56,754 nucleotides of DNA from an uncultured Eubacterium sp. (GTDB taxonomy: Bacteria > Bacillota_A > Clostridia > Lachnospirales > Lachnospiraceae). The notes below the pieces were generated by a model, which was not told the origin of the DNA, did not search any database, and saw nothing but the letters and a program-made list of their open reading frames with translations. A program made the position numbers and the translations under genes. How positions within the stretch are numbered: the first letter of the stretch is position 1; every line of letters starts with the position of its first letter. Below, in pieces: positions 42,832-51,889 of this stretch. Location: the NCBI GenBank assembly GCA_910589045.1, contig CAJUSH010000017.1, positions 1-56,754 of the forward strand, written 5' to 3'.

Positions 42832-43601
42832 ACCTTTCCCTCCCCGATAAATCTCGTGCCGACCCGCTTGCCGTCCACGATATCGTATAAAATTTCCGGC
42901 CTTGCGCCGTTGGCGATAACCATGTCAAAGCCTGCCTGCGTGGCGATGCGTGCGGCGTGCAGCTTTGTCGCCATACCTCCCGTACCAAGAGCAGTGCCGC
43001 TTCCGCCCGCCAGCGCCTCGATCTCCGGCGTGATCTCCTCCACCCGTGAGATAAAGCGCGCCTGCCGATCTGTCCTCGGATCGGCGGTGTAAAGCCCGTC
43101 AATATCCGAAAGAAGTACCAATAAATCAGATTTTACACACTTCGCCACAATTGCCCCGAGTGTATCGTTGTCACCGACGGAGATCTCCTCCGTGGCGATC
43201 GTATCGTTCTCGTTTATAACCGGAATCGCGCCCAGCTCCAAAAGCCGGAACAGCGTATTTTCCAGATTGATCCTCCGCTCTTCATGGTCAAAATCCGCGC
43301 CTGTGAGCAAAATCTGCGCCACCACATGGTTGTACTCCGAAAACAGCCGGTCATAGGTGTACATCAGCTCGCACTGACCTACGGCGGCGGCAGCCTGCTT
43401 CGTCGGCATATCCGCCGGACGGCCGCCCAAAGGCAGCTTCCCGACTCCCATTCCAATGGCGCCGGAGGAGACCAAAACGACCTCATGTCCGGCATTTTTC
43501 AAATCACTGAGCACCTTCACCAGCTCCTCCACATGACGGATGTTCAGCCGTCCGGTGGAATATGCCAGCGTTGAGGTGCCGACCTTTACTGTCACTCTCA
43601 T
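42828..43601 (-). CDS. proB: Glutamate 5-kinase, short form without PUA domain
   Basis: The 257-residue enzyme phosphorylates glutamate with ATP. It begins MRVTVKVGTSTLAYSTGRLN and contains LVSSGAIGMGVGKL, NENDTIATEEISVGDNDTLGAIVAK and LGTGGMATKLHAARIA, the amino acid kinase signatures. The C-terminal PUA domain of longer ProB (about 370 aa) is absent, as in several Firmicutes. I use the ATG at 43601; the open frame upstream overlaps folC out of phase and is spurious. It overlaps both neighbours by four bases. Confidence 0.95.
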   Translation of the reverse strand: MRVTVKVGTSTLAYSTGRLNIRHVEELVKVLSDLKNAGHEVVLVSSGAIGMGVGKLPLGGRPADMPTKQAAAAVGQCELMYTYDRLFSEYNHVVAQILLTGADFDHEERRINLENTLFRLLELGAIPVINENDTIATEEISVGDNDTLGAIVAKCVKSDLLVLLSDIDGLYTADPRTDRQARFISRVEEITPEIEALAGGSGTALGTGGMATKLHAARIATQAGFDMVIANGARPEILYDIVDGKRVGTRFIGEGKV

Positions 43602-45634
43602 AACCAATCCCCTTTCCGGTTTGAAAACCGCTCCCTGAACTCCCCGATCAGGTAAAGCGAACCGCATACCACACATGTTTCTCCCGGCGAAAAAGCCCTG
43701 ATACGCGCTATCGCCTCGTCCACGCTCCCGCAGACGTCCGCCTTGCCTCCCCCGGCACGTATCCTTTCGCAGAGAGCCTCCGCGGAAAGCGCCCGTCCGC
43801 CCTCCGGCGACACGGTATAAATGTGCTTCGCCAGCGGCAGGATCAGCTTTGCCATCTGCCCGTAGTCCTTCTCCGCCATGACACCCATGAAAAAAACGTA
43901 TGCGTTTTCGCCGGAAAGCTCCCGGAGACTTTCTGCCAGCGCCGCAACACCCGGAGCATTGTGCGCGCCGTCCAGCAGCACCCACGGACGCTCACACACA
44001 ACCTCCATGCGCCCCGGCCAGCGCGCCTCCGCAATACCGGCAGCGATTCCCTCCGGCGTAAATCCTGCAAGCTTCGCCGCCAGCACACGGGACAGACCCG
44101 GCTGTGTGCCCATGTCCGGAAGCGTCACCTGCGTGCTGACGGCTCCGTCCTCATCTGAACACGCCGCCTGCGTGCTGACGGCCCCGCTCATATCCGGACA
44201 CGCCGCCTGTGTGCTGACGGCCCCGTCCTCGTCTGAAAACGCCGCCTGCGCTTCCTCCCCAAGCGCGCACAGCAGCTGTGCCGCCTCCAGCGCCGCCGCC
44301 GCATTTTTCCTCTGGTAGGCACCCTTCATGCCGATCTCATAATGCCAGTCGCCGAACATGCGCAGCTCATACTTGCCCCGCGCATCCAAGGCCCCGCTTA
44401 TGCAGTACGGAATGCCGAGCATTTCACAGCGGTCCGTGAGCACCTGCTGCGGCTCTTTATCCTGCGCCATGATCACCGCCCGGGTGCCCCGCTTTAAAAT
44501 ACCAGCCTTCTCCGCCGCAATCTTTTCTGTCGTATCCCCGAGATAGGCCGTGTGCTCCAGCCCGATCGCGGTAATCACCGACACAAGGGGCGCCGGGATG
44601 CAGTTCGTCGAATCCAGCCGCCCGCCCATTCCGGTCTCCAGGATCACCAGCTCCACGCCCTGCTCCGCAAAATATAAACACGCGATCGCAAGGCACAGAT
44701 CAAACATTGTGCACCGGATACCCTCTGACACCGCCAGGAGATGATCCAGCCTGAGCACCCTTCTTCCGAGCCGCAGCACGTCCTCCTCCGAAATCCTGGT
44801 ATGCCCGATCTGAATCCGTTCTGTAAACGACTGCAGATGCGGGGATGTAAACAAGCCCGTCAGCACCCCCTCCTGCACACAGATCTCCCGTAGAAATGCC
44901 GCCGCCGAGCCCTTGCCGTTTGTTCCCGCAATGTGGACGGCGCAAAACGCCCGCTCGGGATGTCCAAGCAGCTTCATCAGCTTTGCCGAGCACACCACGC
45001 CCGGCGCGTGTCCAAAGCGCCTGCTGCCGCAGATCCGCTCCGCCAGCTCCCCGTAGGAAAAGGACCGCAGTGTGTCATAGCAGGTATCCTCCGTCTGCAC
45101 GTAGTCCAACCTCTCGTCATGCCTGCCGCACACCGCCCGAAGCTCCTCACAGCGCTGGCACGAAAAGGCCGCGCCCATGCGCACCAGATTCGGGTGCTTC
45201 GCAAAATAGCGGTCATAATAGCCCTTGCCGTAGCCGCAGCGCGTCCCGTCCCCGGCAAAGCCCACGAGGGGCACCAGCACAAGCGCCCCCTCCCAGTTCA
45301 CCGGTGCACTGCCCTCGTCCGGCGGCTCCATCACATGAAAGGCACCCTCGCAGAGGTCCTGCCACCCCCGCACCTCAAAAAATTCCATCACACCGTCCCC
45401 GACCACACGCGGAAAGGCCACGCGCCTTCCCGAAGCCCACAGCCAGTCGACAAACGGCCGGATATCCGCCTCGCTGCCCAGCGGCGCGTAGCAGTATACG
45501 GCAGCTGCCGCCGCGCACAGTGGATGGGCTTTCAGCGCATCGCATATCCGCGCCGATTTCAGCTCCCGTTCCCGCGGCAAAAGCGTGTCCCTGCACGCCT
45601 TTAATTTTTTTCTCAGCACTTGCTTTTCCGTCAT
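43598..45634 (-). CDS. 5-formyl-THF cyclo-ligase / folylpolyglutamate synthase fusion
   Basis: A 678-residue fusion. Residues 1-195 are 5-formyltetrahydrofolate cyclo-ligase (KQVLRKKLKACRDTLLPRERE; GYGKGYYDRYF; LVPLVGFAGDG). Residues about 200-678 are FolC: VHIAGTNGKGSAAAFLRE P-loop, FTSPHLQSFTERIQI, ILETGMGGRLDSTN, and LLDGAHNAPG near the C-terminus. One enzyme converts 5-formyl-THF to methenyl-THF; the other adds glutamates to folates. Normally these are separate proteins. A 13-residue tandem repeat lies between the FolC subdomains at about 465-507. It precedes proB with a four-base overlap. Confidence 0.9.
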   Translation of the reverse strand: MTEKQVLRKKLKACRDTLLPRERELKSARICDALKAHPLCAAAAAVYCYAPLGSEADIRPFVDWLWASGRRVAFPRVVGDGVMEFFEVRGWQDLCEGAFHVMEPPDEGSAPVNWEGALVLVPLVGFAGDGTRCGYGKGYYDRYFAKHPNLVRMGAAFSCQRCEELRAVCGRHDERLDYVQTEDTCYDTLRSFSYGELAERICGSRRFGHAPGVVCSAKLMKLLGHPERAFCAVHIAGTNGKGSAAAFLREICVQEGVLTGLFTSPHLQSFTERIQIGHTRISEEDVLRLGRRVLRLDHLLAVSEGIRCTMFDLCLAIACLYFAEQGVELVILETGMGGRLDSTNCIPAPLVSVITAIGLEHTAYLGDTTEKIAAEKAGILKRGTRAVIMAQDKEPQQVLTDRCEMLGIPYCISGALDARGKYELRMFGDWHYEIGMKGAYQRKNAAAALEAAQLLCALGEEAQAAFSDEDGAVSTQAACPDMSGAVSTQAACSDEDGAVSTQVTLPDMGTQPGLSRVLAAKLAGFTPEGIAAGIAEARWPGRMEVVCERPWVLLDGAHNAPGVAALAESLRELSGENAYVFFMGVMAEKDYGQMAKLILPLAKHIYTVSPEGGRALSAEALCERIRAGGGKADVCGSVDEAIARIRAFSPGETCVVCGSLYLIGEFRERFSNRKGDWL
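44118..44240. repeat. 39-bp in-frame tandem repeat inside the FolC part
   Basis: GTGCTGACGG begins at 44133, 44172 and 44211, exactly 39 bp apart. The encoded units are DEDGAVSTQAACP, DMSGAVSTQAACS and DEDGAVSTQVTLP. As the period is a multiple of three the protein frame is kept. It forms a flexible acidic insert that FolC relatives lack. Confidence 0.85.
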
Positions 45635-45713
45635 GTTCCCGCTCCGTCATGCAAAATTTATTACTGTATTTCCCAAATGTTCCCGCCGTCTCCCGGCTTT
45701 TTGCCGCGCCGGC

Positions 45714-48137
45714 TCAAAGGTCTTCCCGGCCATGCCTCTTTTTTTCTCCCATCGCCCCATGTCCGTCGTGCACCTGACGGTACAGTCCCCTCAGCTTCTC
45801 CGTGAGCAGGCTCAGATACCGCAAAAGCGGCTCCGTCAGCATGGCAAAAACGACCATCAGCATCGCACACTGCCCGGAAATGCCGGTGAACGCAAACAGG
45901 CGGCCCAGCACTGTCGCACAGATGAGCCACCCTGCGATCACGCCGACAAACATGACCCGGTGCAGCCGCGTCATCGGGGAAGCGACCCGGTACAAAACCT
46001 GAAACCCGACGACCGCCACGATAACGCTGCACGCGGTGGATACATCCTGAGCGTTCACCGAAAACTCCCGGCAGAAAATAACCATCGCGCTGACCGCTAT
46101 AACATCGGTAAGCCCCGCAGGGAGCGCCTTTAAGATCACCTTCGAGAGGAAATTGCCCTGAATGCGGCTTTTGTTCGGCTCCAGTGACAGGATAAAGCCC
46201 GGGATGCCGATGGTAAACATTCCGATGAGGGAAATCTGCGCAGGCTCCAGCGGATATTCCCATACCATGCACATGGAAAACAGCGACAGCAGCATCGAAA
46301 AAATATTTTTTACGAGAAACAGCGACGCCGTCCGCTCGATGTTGTTCACGACCCGCCGCCCCTCCATCACCACGTCGGGCATCTTCGAAAAATCGGAATC
46401 CAGCAGGACAAGCTGCGCCACCTGTGCAGCCGCCTCACTGCCGGAGGCCATGGCAATACTGCAGTCCGCGTCCTTTAACGCCAGCACGTCGTTCACGCCG
46501 TCACCGGTCATAGCCACCGTCTCTCCCCGCGCCTTCATCGCATGCACAAGGGCACGCTTCTGCTCCGGTGTCACCCGGCCGAACACCACGTACTTTGCAG
46601 CCGCATCCGCCAGCTCCTCGGGTGTCTTTAAGGTCGAGGCATCCACACAGCGCCCTGCATGCGCGATTCCCGCCTGCCGCGCGGCCTGTGCGACCGTCAC
46701 CGGGTTATCCCCCGACAGAACCCGCACCTGAACGCCCTGCTCCGCAAAATATGCAAAGGTTTCCCTTGCACCGGCCCGCACCGGATTCGAGAGCAGCACA
46801 TAGGCAAGGCTGTGCGCCTTTCCCGCAAGCGCCCCGCCCGTAAGCTCCCCCTCGCAGGCGGCAAACACGAGCACGCGGCAGCCCGCCCGCGCATGCTCCT
46901 CGACCAGGGACGCCTCGGCCCCGTAATCCTCCCTCAGCACAAGCTCCGGCGCGCCAAGCACAAATGTATGGTCTAAAAGGCATGCCCCGGAATACTTTGT
47001 CCTCGCCGAAAAATCCTGCACCCGGCTCGCCTGAAATGCCGCCGGTACGTCCCCGTAGTAATTCTGCAGCGCCTCCATCGTCATATTGTCCCGGGTCTGT
47101 GCCTTCACGAAGGAGGAAAGCCACGCCTCCACCCCGTTTCCCGCATATTCCTCCCGCACCGGCAGCACCGCATGGACGCTCATGCGCGGCTCCGTGATCG
47201 TTCCGGTCTTGTCCACGCACAGCACATTGACCCGTGCCAGCGTCTCGATGCATTTCATATTGTGGATGAGCACCTGCCTGCCCGCCAGCCGAAGCGCGCT
47301 TACCGCCATCGCCACGGTCGCCATGAGATAAAGCCCCTCCGGTATCATCCCGAGCACCGACGCAACCATCGCGGTCACACTGTTTTTCAAGGTGCTCCCG
47401 CTGACCACATACTGCTGCACGAACAGCGTAACGCCGATAGGTATGATCAAAACACCCACGACCCGGACCAGCCGGTTCAGCGCACGGATCATCTCGGAAA
47501 GCTCCCCTTCCTTTGACCGGGTAGCCTGCAGGGTCAGCTTCGAAATATACGATTCCCCGCCCACCTGCGTAAGCCTGGCGATACACTCGCCGGAAACGAT
47601 AAAGCTGCCGGAGAGCAGCCCGTCCCCCGCACACTTTACAATCTCGTCGGCTTCTCCCGTGAGCAGCGCTTCATTCACAAAAACGCGTCCCCGCTCCACA
47701 ACGGCATCCGCCGGGATCTGCGCACCCGCCGACAAAATGACCAGATCGTCAAGCACCAGCTCCTCACAGTCAAGCTCCGTTTTCGCACCGTCCCGCAGCA
47801 CCGTCACCTTTGCACGGCTCATGAGGTTGAGCTTATCCAGCACCTTCTTCGAGCGGAGCTCCTGAAAAATTCCGATACAGGCATTTGACGTAATTACGAT
47901 CAGAAAGGTCAGATCCCGGAAGGAACCTGCCATGATAAGAAGCACGGCAAGCGTGAGAAAGATCCCGTTAAAATATGTGAATACATTTTCTTTTATAATG
48001 TCCCCTGTCGTCTTTGTCGCGGAGGAGACGCTTTTGTTTGTCAAGCCCTGCGCCCGGCGCTCTGCCGCCTGCGCTTCCGAAAGACCGGCCGCGGGATCTG
48101 CCGCAAAGCACTCCGGAGTCTGCCCCTCTTCCTGCAA
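45714..48137 (-). CDS. P-type cation-transporting ATPase (CtpE/Ca-like, no heavy-metal domain)
   Basis: An 807-residue P-type ATPase: the actuator TGEADEIVK, phosphorylation motif VLCVDKTGTITEP, hinge MTGDGVNDVLALKDADCSIAMASGSEAAAQVA, and PEGL in the membrane segment GMIPEGLYLMATVAMA. There is no N-terminal CXXC or His-rich metal-binding domain and the C-terminal part has about four membrane helices. PEGL and the overall layout fit the calcium-type group related to CtpE. The substrate is a guess. It has its own promoter and is separate from the folate/proline genes. Confidence 0.88.
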   Translation of the reverse strand: MQEEGQTPECFAADPAAGLSEAQAAERRAQGLTNKSVSSATKTTGDIIKENVFTYFNGIFLTLAVLLIMAGSFRDLTFLIVITSNACIGIFQELRSKKVLDKLNLMSRAKVTVLRDGAKTELDCEELVLDDLVILSAGAQIPADAVVERGRVFVNEALLTGEADEIVKCAGDGLLSGSFIVSGECIARLTQVGGESYISKLTLQATRSKEGELSEMIRALNRLVRVVGVLIIPIGVTLFVQQYVVSGSTLKNSVTAMVASVLGMIPEGLYLMATVAMAVSALRLAGRQVLIHNMKCIETLARVNVLCVDKTGTITEPRMSVHAVLPVREEYAGNGVEAWLSSFVKAQTRDNMTMEALQNYYGDVPAAFQASRVQDFSARTKYSGACLLDHTFVLGAPELVLREDYGAEASLVEEHARAGCRVLVFAACEGELTGGALAGKAHSLAYVLLSNPVRAGARETFAYFAEQGVQVRVLSGDNPVTVAQAARQAGIAHAGRCVDASTLKTPEELADAAAKYVVFGRVTPEQKRALVHAMKARGETVAMTGDGVNDVLALKDADCSIAMASGSEAAAQVAQLVLLDSDFSKMPDVVMEGRRVVNNIERTASLFLVKNIFSMLLSLFSMCMVWEYPLEPAQISLIGMFTIGIPGFILSLEPNKSRIQGNFLSKVILKALPAGLTDVIAVSAMVIFCREFSVNAQDVSTACSVIVAVVGFQVLYRVASPMTRLHRVMFVGVIAGWLICATVLGRLFAFTGISGQCAMLMVVFAMLTEPLLRYLSLLTEKLRGLYRQVHDGHGAMGEKKRHGREDL

Positions 48138-48167
48138 CGTATCACACCCTCTTCCTATTTGAATTTT

Positions 48168-48196
48168 ATTATAGTTTTTATAACAGAAAAAAGCAA
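48168..48196 (-). promoter_or_regulatory. Promoter of the P-type ATPase gene
   Basis: On the minus strand TTGCTT (48196-48191), a 17-base spacer and TATAAT (48173-48168), about 30 bases before the start codon at 48137. The -35 lies inside the T-tract of the terminator that ends degV. Confidence 0.65.
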
Positions 48197-48215
48197 GGCA
48201 TGAAGCCCTGCTTTT
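48187..48215 (-). terminator. Intrinsic terminator after degV
   Basis: On the minus strand AAAAGCAGGGC pairs with GCCTTGCTTTT around a TTCAT loop, followed by six T residues. It lies about 45 bp after the degV stop and overlaps the promoter of the next gene. Confidence 0.7.
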
Positions 48216-48257
48216 CTATTCTGTCCAGACTGCTCCTGAACCATATTCTCCTGCAGC

Positions 48258-49112
48258 CTATACTGCCAGTATTACACCGCCGTCGTTGGCATACATGGAG
48301 CTGACACCCGCCGTGTTCACAATGACAATATTTTTGAAATGCGCCAGCTTCTCAATCCGTTCCTTCACGCGCTTCGCGCGGTCCGGACAATTGCAGTGCG
48401 CAATCGCCAGCACCTTTTCCTCGCAGTTTTTGGTAACGGCGAGCATTTTTTCCACCATGCTCTCGAGAGCCTTATTCATGCCCCGCGCCTGACCGAGCTG
48501 CTGGATCGCGCCGATGGCGGTAGAGCCCATGACAGGCTTGATATTCAACGCAGTCACAAGCGCTGCCTTCAGGTTACTCAGACGCCCGTTTTTGCGCAGT
48601 GTCTCAAGGCTTTCGAGCACGAAAAAGGTATTCATATCCGCAATGTAGTGCTCCACCTTCTCAATAATACGCTCGAAGGTCTCCCCGGCCTCCTCATACT
48701 CCTGAATCTTCATCCCGATCAGCGTCTCTCCGATGGAGGCGGATTTGGAGTCAAACACATGGATCCTCGTGCGCTTTTTCTCCCCCTCGCTCTCCTGCTG
48801 CTCCTCGTAAAGCTCCTTTGCCAGCATGGCACTGTTGTAAGAGCCGGAAAGCTGTGACGAGAGCGTGATCATATAAACATGGTCGTTTTCACCAAAGGCA
48901 TCCATAAAACGCGCCGGAGGCGGGCATGACGATTTCGGGCTGTTCGGGCTCTCCTTCACCTTCTGCAGAAACTCCAACTGATTAAAGCTTTCGTCGTCCA
49001 TCACATGATAGTCATCCACATCCAGCTCCAGCGCCACATTCTCATAATGCGGATCGCGTTTCAGCTCATCCGTCAACTCACCGCAACTGTCAATCACAAT
49101 TTTATAACTCAT
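48258..49112 (-). CDS. DegV family fatty-acid-binding protein
   Basis: A 284-residue DegV-fold protein starting MSYKIVIDSCGELTDELK. Signature features are an SCPPP loop around residue 62-66, VYMITLSSQLSGSYNSAMLAKEL and the C-terminal CNCPDRAKRVKERIEKL. DegV (FakB) proteins bind a fatty acid for FakA kinase; FakA is not nearby. The 284-aa length agrees with the family. It is followed by a terminator. Confidence 0.93.
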   Translation of the reverse strand: MSYKIVIDSCGELTDELKRDPHYENVALELDVDDYHVMDDESFNQLEFLQKVKESPNSPKSSCPPPARFMDAFGENDHVYMITLSSQLSGSYNSAMLAKELYEEQQESEGEKKRTRIHVFDSKSASIGETLIGMKIQEYEEAGETFERIIEKVEHYIADMNTFFVLESLETLRKNGRLSNLKAALVTALNIKPVMGSTAIGAIQQLGQARGMNKALESMVEKMLAVTKNCEEKVLAIAHCNCPDRAKRVKERIEKLAHFKNIVIVNTAGVSSMYANDGGVILAV

Positions 49113-49452
49113 AGGTCAGCCTCCCAAAATTGGTAGCAGCTCAGTTACCTTCCCTGCTGTGCGCATTCCTTCCCGGAGGACACAGCACACGGGCAGCCTG
49201 CCTGCAGCCATACAATCACTATATTATTATACACATTTCGAAAAATTACATAATATTATTATTTTTCCAATATCATGTGGTTTTTATTACTACATAAACG
49301 TAACACAAATAGACGGATTTGAAAAGGGTTTTCTGTCATTTTTTATAAATTTTTCACAAGGCGCTGTTCACTCCATGCTCCGCAGCCGGCAGGCCGGGCA
49401 TGAAAATTCGCAGCGCAAAGCCACGGGGCAGCCGGGCTGCGCCCTGCCCCGG
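49113..49452. other. Gene-free spacer of 340 bases
   Basis: About 49200-49360 is strongly AT-rich, with a TATAAT on the minus strand near 49224-49229 that could belong to the degV promoter but has no good -35. A 7-bp GGGGCAG/CTGCCCC hairpin is at 49425-49450, next to the stop of the lipoprotein gene at 49453. I see no gene, tRNA or conserved RNA element. Confidence 0.5.
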
Positions 49453-50592
49453 TCATTGCCCGCTAAAATAAATGGTGAGAATGTTCAGATCCGTGTCCGG
49501 CACGTAATAGATCTGCGAAATGCCCTCGCAGTATTCCGTGATACGCTGTTCATCAATAAAATAATCCCATGCCTGGTCAAAAAGCTCGCTGTCCGCAAAT
49601 TTCACCGACACACAGTCCTTTCCCTTGTCGTATGCCTTCCCGAGCTTTGCGCCGATGGCGTCCGCGTCCCACTCATCGAAAAAGAGCTTTTTCTTTCTAT
49701 AATAGTTGTTCTCGGTGCTCTCGCACAGCTTCACCGGAAAATCCACCTGCAGCGTATGATTTTTTAAAAGCTCCTCGGATGTGATGTTCAGATATGCATA
49801 ATTGACCTGCGGAGCGTCTCCCGCCTCGCCCTCCGAGAAATCGGCATTGCCCCAGGTCACATCAATATAATAGTAATCGCCGTCCAGCTGCGCAAGGTTC
49901 CATGCATGCGGCTGTCCCTGTGCCGTCCCGGTGATGATCACACACGGAATGCCCGACTGCTGCAAAAGATACTGCGTCGCACACGCATAGCCCTGGCAAA
50001 CTGTCTCCTTCCCCAGAAAAACACTTAAAATATTCTGGTTGTTCTCGGCGGAGAGATCGTAGCCGACCTCCTTGATCAGCTTGCGGTAGAGCACCTCCGT
50101 TTTCTCGTAATCACTCTCACACGCAGCCAGCCGATCCAGATACCCGTCGATCACCGGCTGCATCTGGCTCCGGTAAGCCGCAACCTCCTCGGGCGTAAAG
50201 GCGTAATTGACCACAAAGCTCACCGCGTAGGGCTTGCCCTTGATGGAAAGCTCGCCGTAGGAGCAGCTCTCCACCCAGAAAATTTCCCCGTAATCCGCGC
50301 AGATCGCATTGTAGCAGCTCTTGACGTCCTCGGTATTCGTCGTGGAAAGACGCACGTTGTCCTGGAAATTCATAATGGCATAAAGCATCTCGTCATACAC
50401 CAGCTGCAGCTTTTTGTCCAGCGTATTGTGTACATAGCGATCGGCGGAGACACACTCCACCAGCTCCAGCTCCTGCTTTACCTCGCTTTTCGAGAGTACC
50501 TCCGAAACCAGCTCCTTGCCGCAGCCCCCGGGCAGCACGGCAAGCATCAGAAGCAGCAGGATAAGCACATATTTCCTTTGATCCTTTTTCAT
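49453..50592 (-). CDS. Transglutaminase-like lipoprotein
   Basis: A 379-residue lipoprotein from ATG 50592 (MKKDQRKYVLILLLLMLAVLPGGC, acceptor Cys24). The second half has the transglutaminase-like/protease core: TVCQGYACATQYLLQQSGIPCVII (Cys in the active-site GYA motif), GQPHAWNLAQLDGDYYYIDVTWGNAD (His and Asp). The Cys-His-Asp triad is therefore complete. Such surface proteins may be cysteine peptidases or peptide-crosslinking enzymes. The upstream open frame has no ribosome site. It follows the DUF5721 gene by 59 bp in the same direction. Confidence 0.85.
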   Translation of the reverse strand: MKKDQRKYVLILLLLMLAVLPGGCGKELVSEVLSKSEVKQELELVECVSADRYVHNTLDKKLQLVYDEMLYAIMNFQDNVRLSTTNTEDVKSCYNAICADYGEIFWVESCSYGELSIKGKPYAVSFVVNYAFTPEEVAAYRSQMQPVIDGYLDRLAACESDYEKTEVLYRKLIKEVGYDLSAENNQNILSVFLGKETVCQGYACATQYLLQQSGIPCVIITGTAQGQPHAWNLAQLDGDYYYIDVTWGNADFSEGEAGDAPQVNYAYLNITSEELLKNHTLQVDFPVKLCESTENNYYRKKKLFFDEWDADAIGAKLGKAYDKGKDCVSVKFADSELFDQAWDYFIDEQRITEYCEGISQIYYVPDTDLNILTIYFSGQ

Positions 50593-50651
50593 AGTTCCTC
50601 CAACCCCAAAATTCCTGTTTCCGTTTCCCTCCACCGAATTTTCCCCTCCCG

Positions 50652-51155
50652 CTACTGCGGTTCAAAGGAAATGCTGTTCTTCGACAAAAACCGCGCCGCC
50701 AGTGTATCCCACGCCGCATCAAGAGTGTGGTCCGCGGTAAAGGTGCGGTAGGAAATACCCGTCGTAAGCGTCATGGCACCCTCCCGAAACGAGAGATTGA
50801 AAAACATGCCGCCCACATCACCGGCGCCAAGCCCGCAGTCTGCACTGGCAATGGTCTTTTCGGCGTTTGACGGGGAGAGCAGAAATACAAATTTCAGGTA
50901 AACCGGCGTATGCCTCCCCCGGATCAGCTCATAGCAGACCGGCCGAACCTGTGAGAAAGGAAGGTATTCGCCGCCGTTAGCCCCCAGCTCTTCCAGCTCC
51001 TTTGCATCAAAAAACGCGCGGTTGATATGTCCGTCCACATGGTAGGAAACCGCCCCGTGGATGGTCGCCTCCGCAAGCAGAAAATGGTCAAACAGCTCAC
51101 TTTTCAGCAGCTGGTTCATAAAGTGCTTCTGATCCTTCAATAAAAATGATTTCAT
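50652..51155 (-). CDS. DUF5721-like protein
   Basis: A 167-residue soluble protein: MKSFLLKDQKHFMNQLLKSELFDHFLLAEATI and QVRPVCYELIRGRHTPVYLKFVFLLS are the recognised pattern. The family is common in Lachnospiraceae; its function is unknown. A strong promoter lies just upstream and a lipoprotein gene follows. No motif suggests an enzyme. Confidence 0.75.
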   Translation of the reverse strand: MKSFLLKDQKHFMNQLLKSELFDHFLLAEATIHGAVSYHVDGHINRAFFDAKELEELGANGGEYLPFSQVRPVCYELIRGRHTPVYLKFVFLLSPSNAEKTIASADCGLGAGDVGGMFFNLSFREGAMTLTTGISYRTFTADHTLDAAWDTLAARFLSKNSISFEPQ

Positions 51156-51213
51156 GTCGTTAACTCCGATTTTTAAAATTACAGGACAGCGGTGTCCGCT
51201 AAATGTTCCTCAT

Positions 51214-51242
51214 ATTATACCACCCTTCCTCCGCTTTGACAA
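51214..51242 (-). promoter_or_regulatory. Consensus sigma-A promoter of the DUF5721-lipoprotein operon
   Basis: On the minus strand TTGTCA (51242-51237), 17 bases, then a perfect TATAAT (51219-51214). The next start codon is at 51155. Confidence 0.85.
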
Positions 51243-51428
51243 ATTTCGGGTCCGAGGTTCAAATACCTCCGGCAGGGTGGCCGTCTGTTCTGTGTATTTC
51301 GCAATACCTCTGATCCGTTTTTTCGGAGTCCGGCATGGCCTGTATAAAAAAATCCGTACAGAAATGAAAGGTGGAAAAGGCACCGCACATGTATTGCACA
51401 CTGCCAGGGACATTACAAAAATGAATTG

Positions 51429-51887
51429 TTACTTTTCAAACCCGAGCACAACAAGCGCCGCCCCGATAAACACACAGAAATCGGAGCAGTTAAAGACCAC
51501 CTTCCGGAGCCGCCGAAACCGGACTCCGAGATCAAAGGATATGTAATCCGTTACATATCCCTGCCGCAGGCGATCCCAAAAATTGCTGGCGCCCCCGCCG
51601 AGCATGAGGGCAAGCCCGGTCTTTGCCGCGGTGCGTCCCGGCTGGTGCAAAAGCCAGGTAAGCGTCCCTGCCGAGACGCACAAAAGCCCGCCGCTGATGC
51701 CCAGCACCGCCCGGGGATATTTTTTTAAAGCGCCGAGCGCCACGCCCGAATTGCGGAACAGACGCAGCAGGATGCGGCCTCCCGCAAGCCTCCGCGTCCC
51801 CTGATCCGCAAGCTTCTCCTGCGCGCATTTTTTCAGCGCACCGTCTCCCAAAACAATCAAAAGTGGAATCCCCACAAAACCGGACAT
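51429..51887 (-). CDS. Signal peptidase II (LspA) homologue
   Basis: A 152-residue membrane protein with four hydrophobic segments. LspA features seen: RNSGVALGAL, a GGGASNFWDRLRQGYVTDYISF segment with the first catalytic Asp in the DR..V.D motif, and FNCSDFCVFIGAALVVLGF with the second catalytic Asp (FN.AD in typical members; here FNCSD). It processes lipoprotein signal peptides. The usual lead helices are shortened. Several lipoproteins are made in this window. It is next to, and probably cotranscribed with, the HD-GYP gene. Confidence 0.85.
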   Translation of the reverse strand: MSGFVGIPLLIVLGDGALKKCAQEKLADQGTRRLAGGRILLRLFRNSGVALGALKKYPRAVLGISGGLLCVSAGTLTWLLHQPGRTAAKTGLALMLGGGASNFWDRLRQGYVTDYISFDLGVRFRRLRKVVFNCSDFCVFIGAALVVLGFEK

Positions 51888-51889
51888 AG

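Noticed and set aside
43602..43985. Upstream extension of proB
   Set aside because: It is an out-of-phase shadow of the FolC coding region and has no similarity to glutamate kinases.
51250..51290. GAGGTTCAAATACCTC, resembling a tRNA T arm
   Set aside because: The loop is eight bases, no acceptor, D or anticodon arms are present, and a strong promoter sits beside it; at most a remnant.
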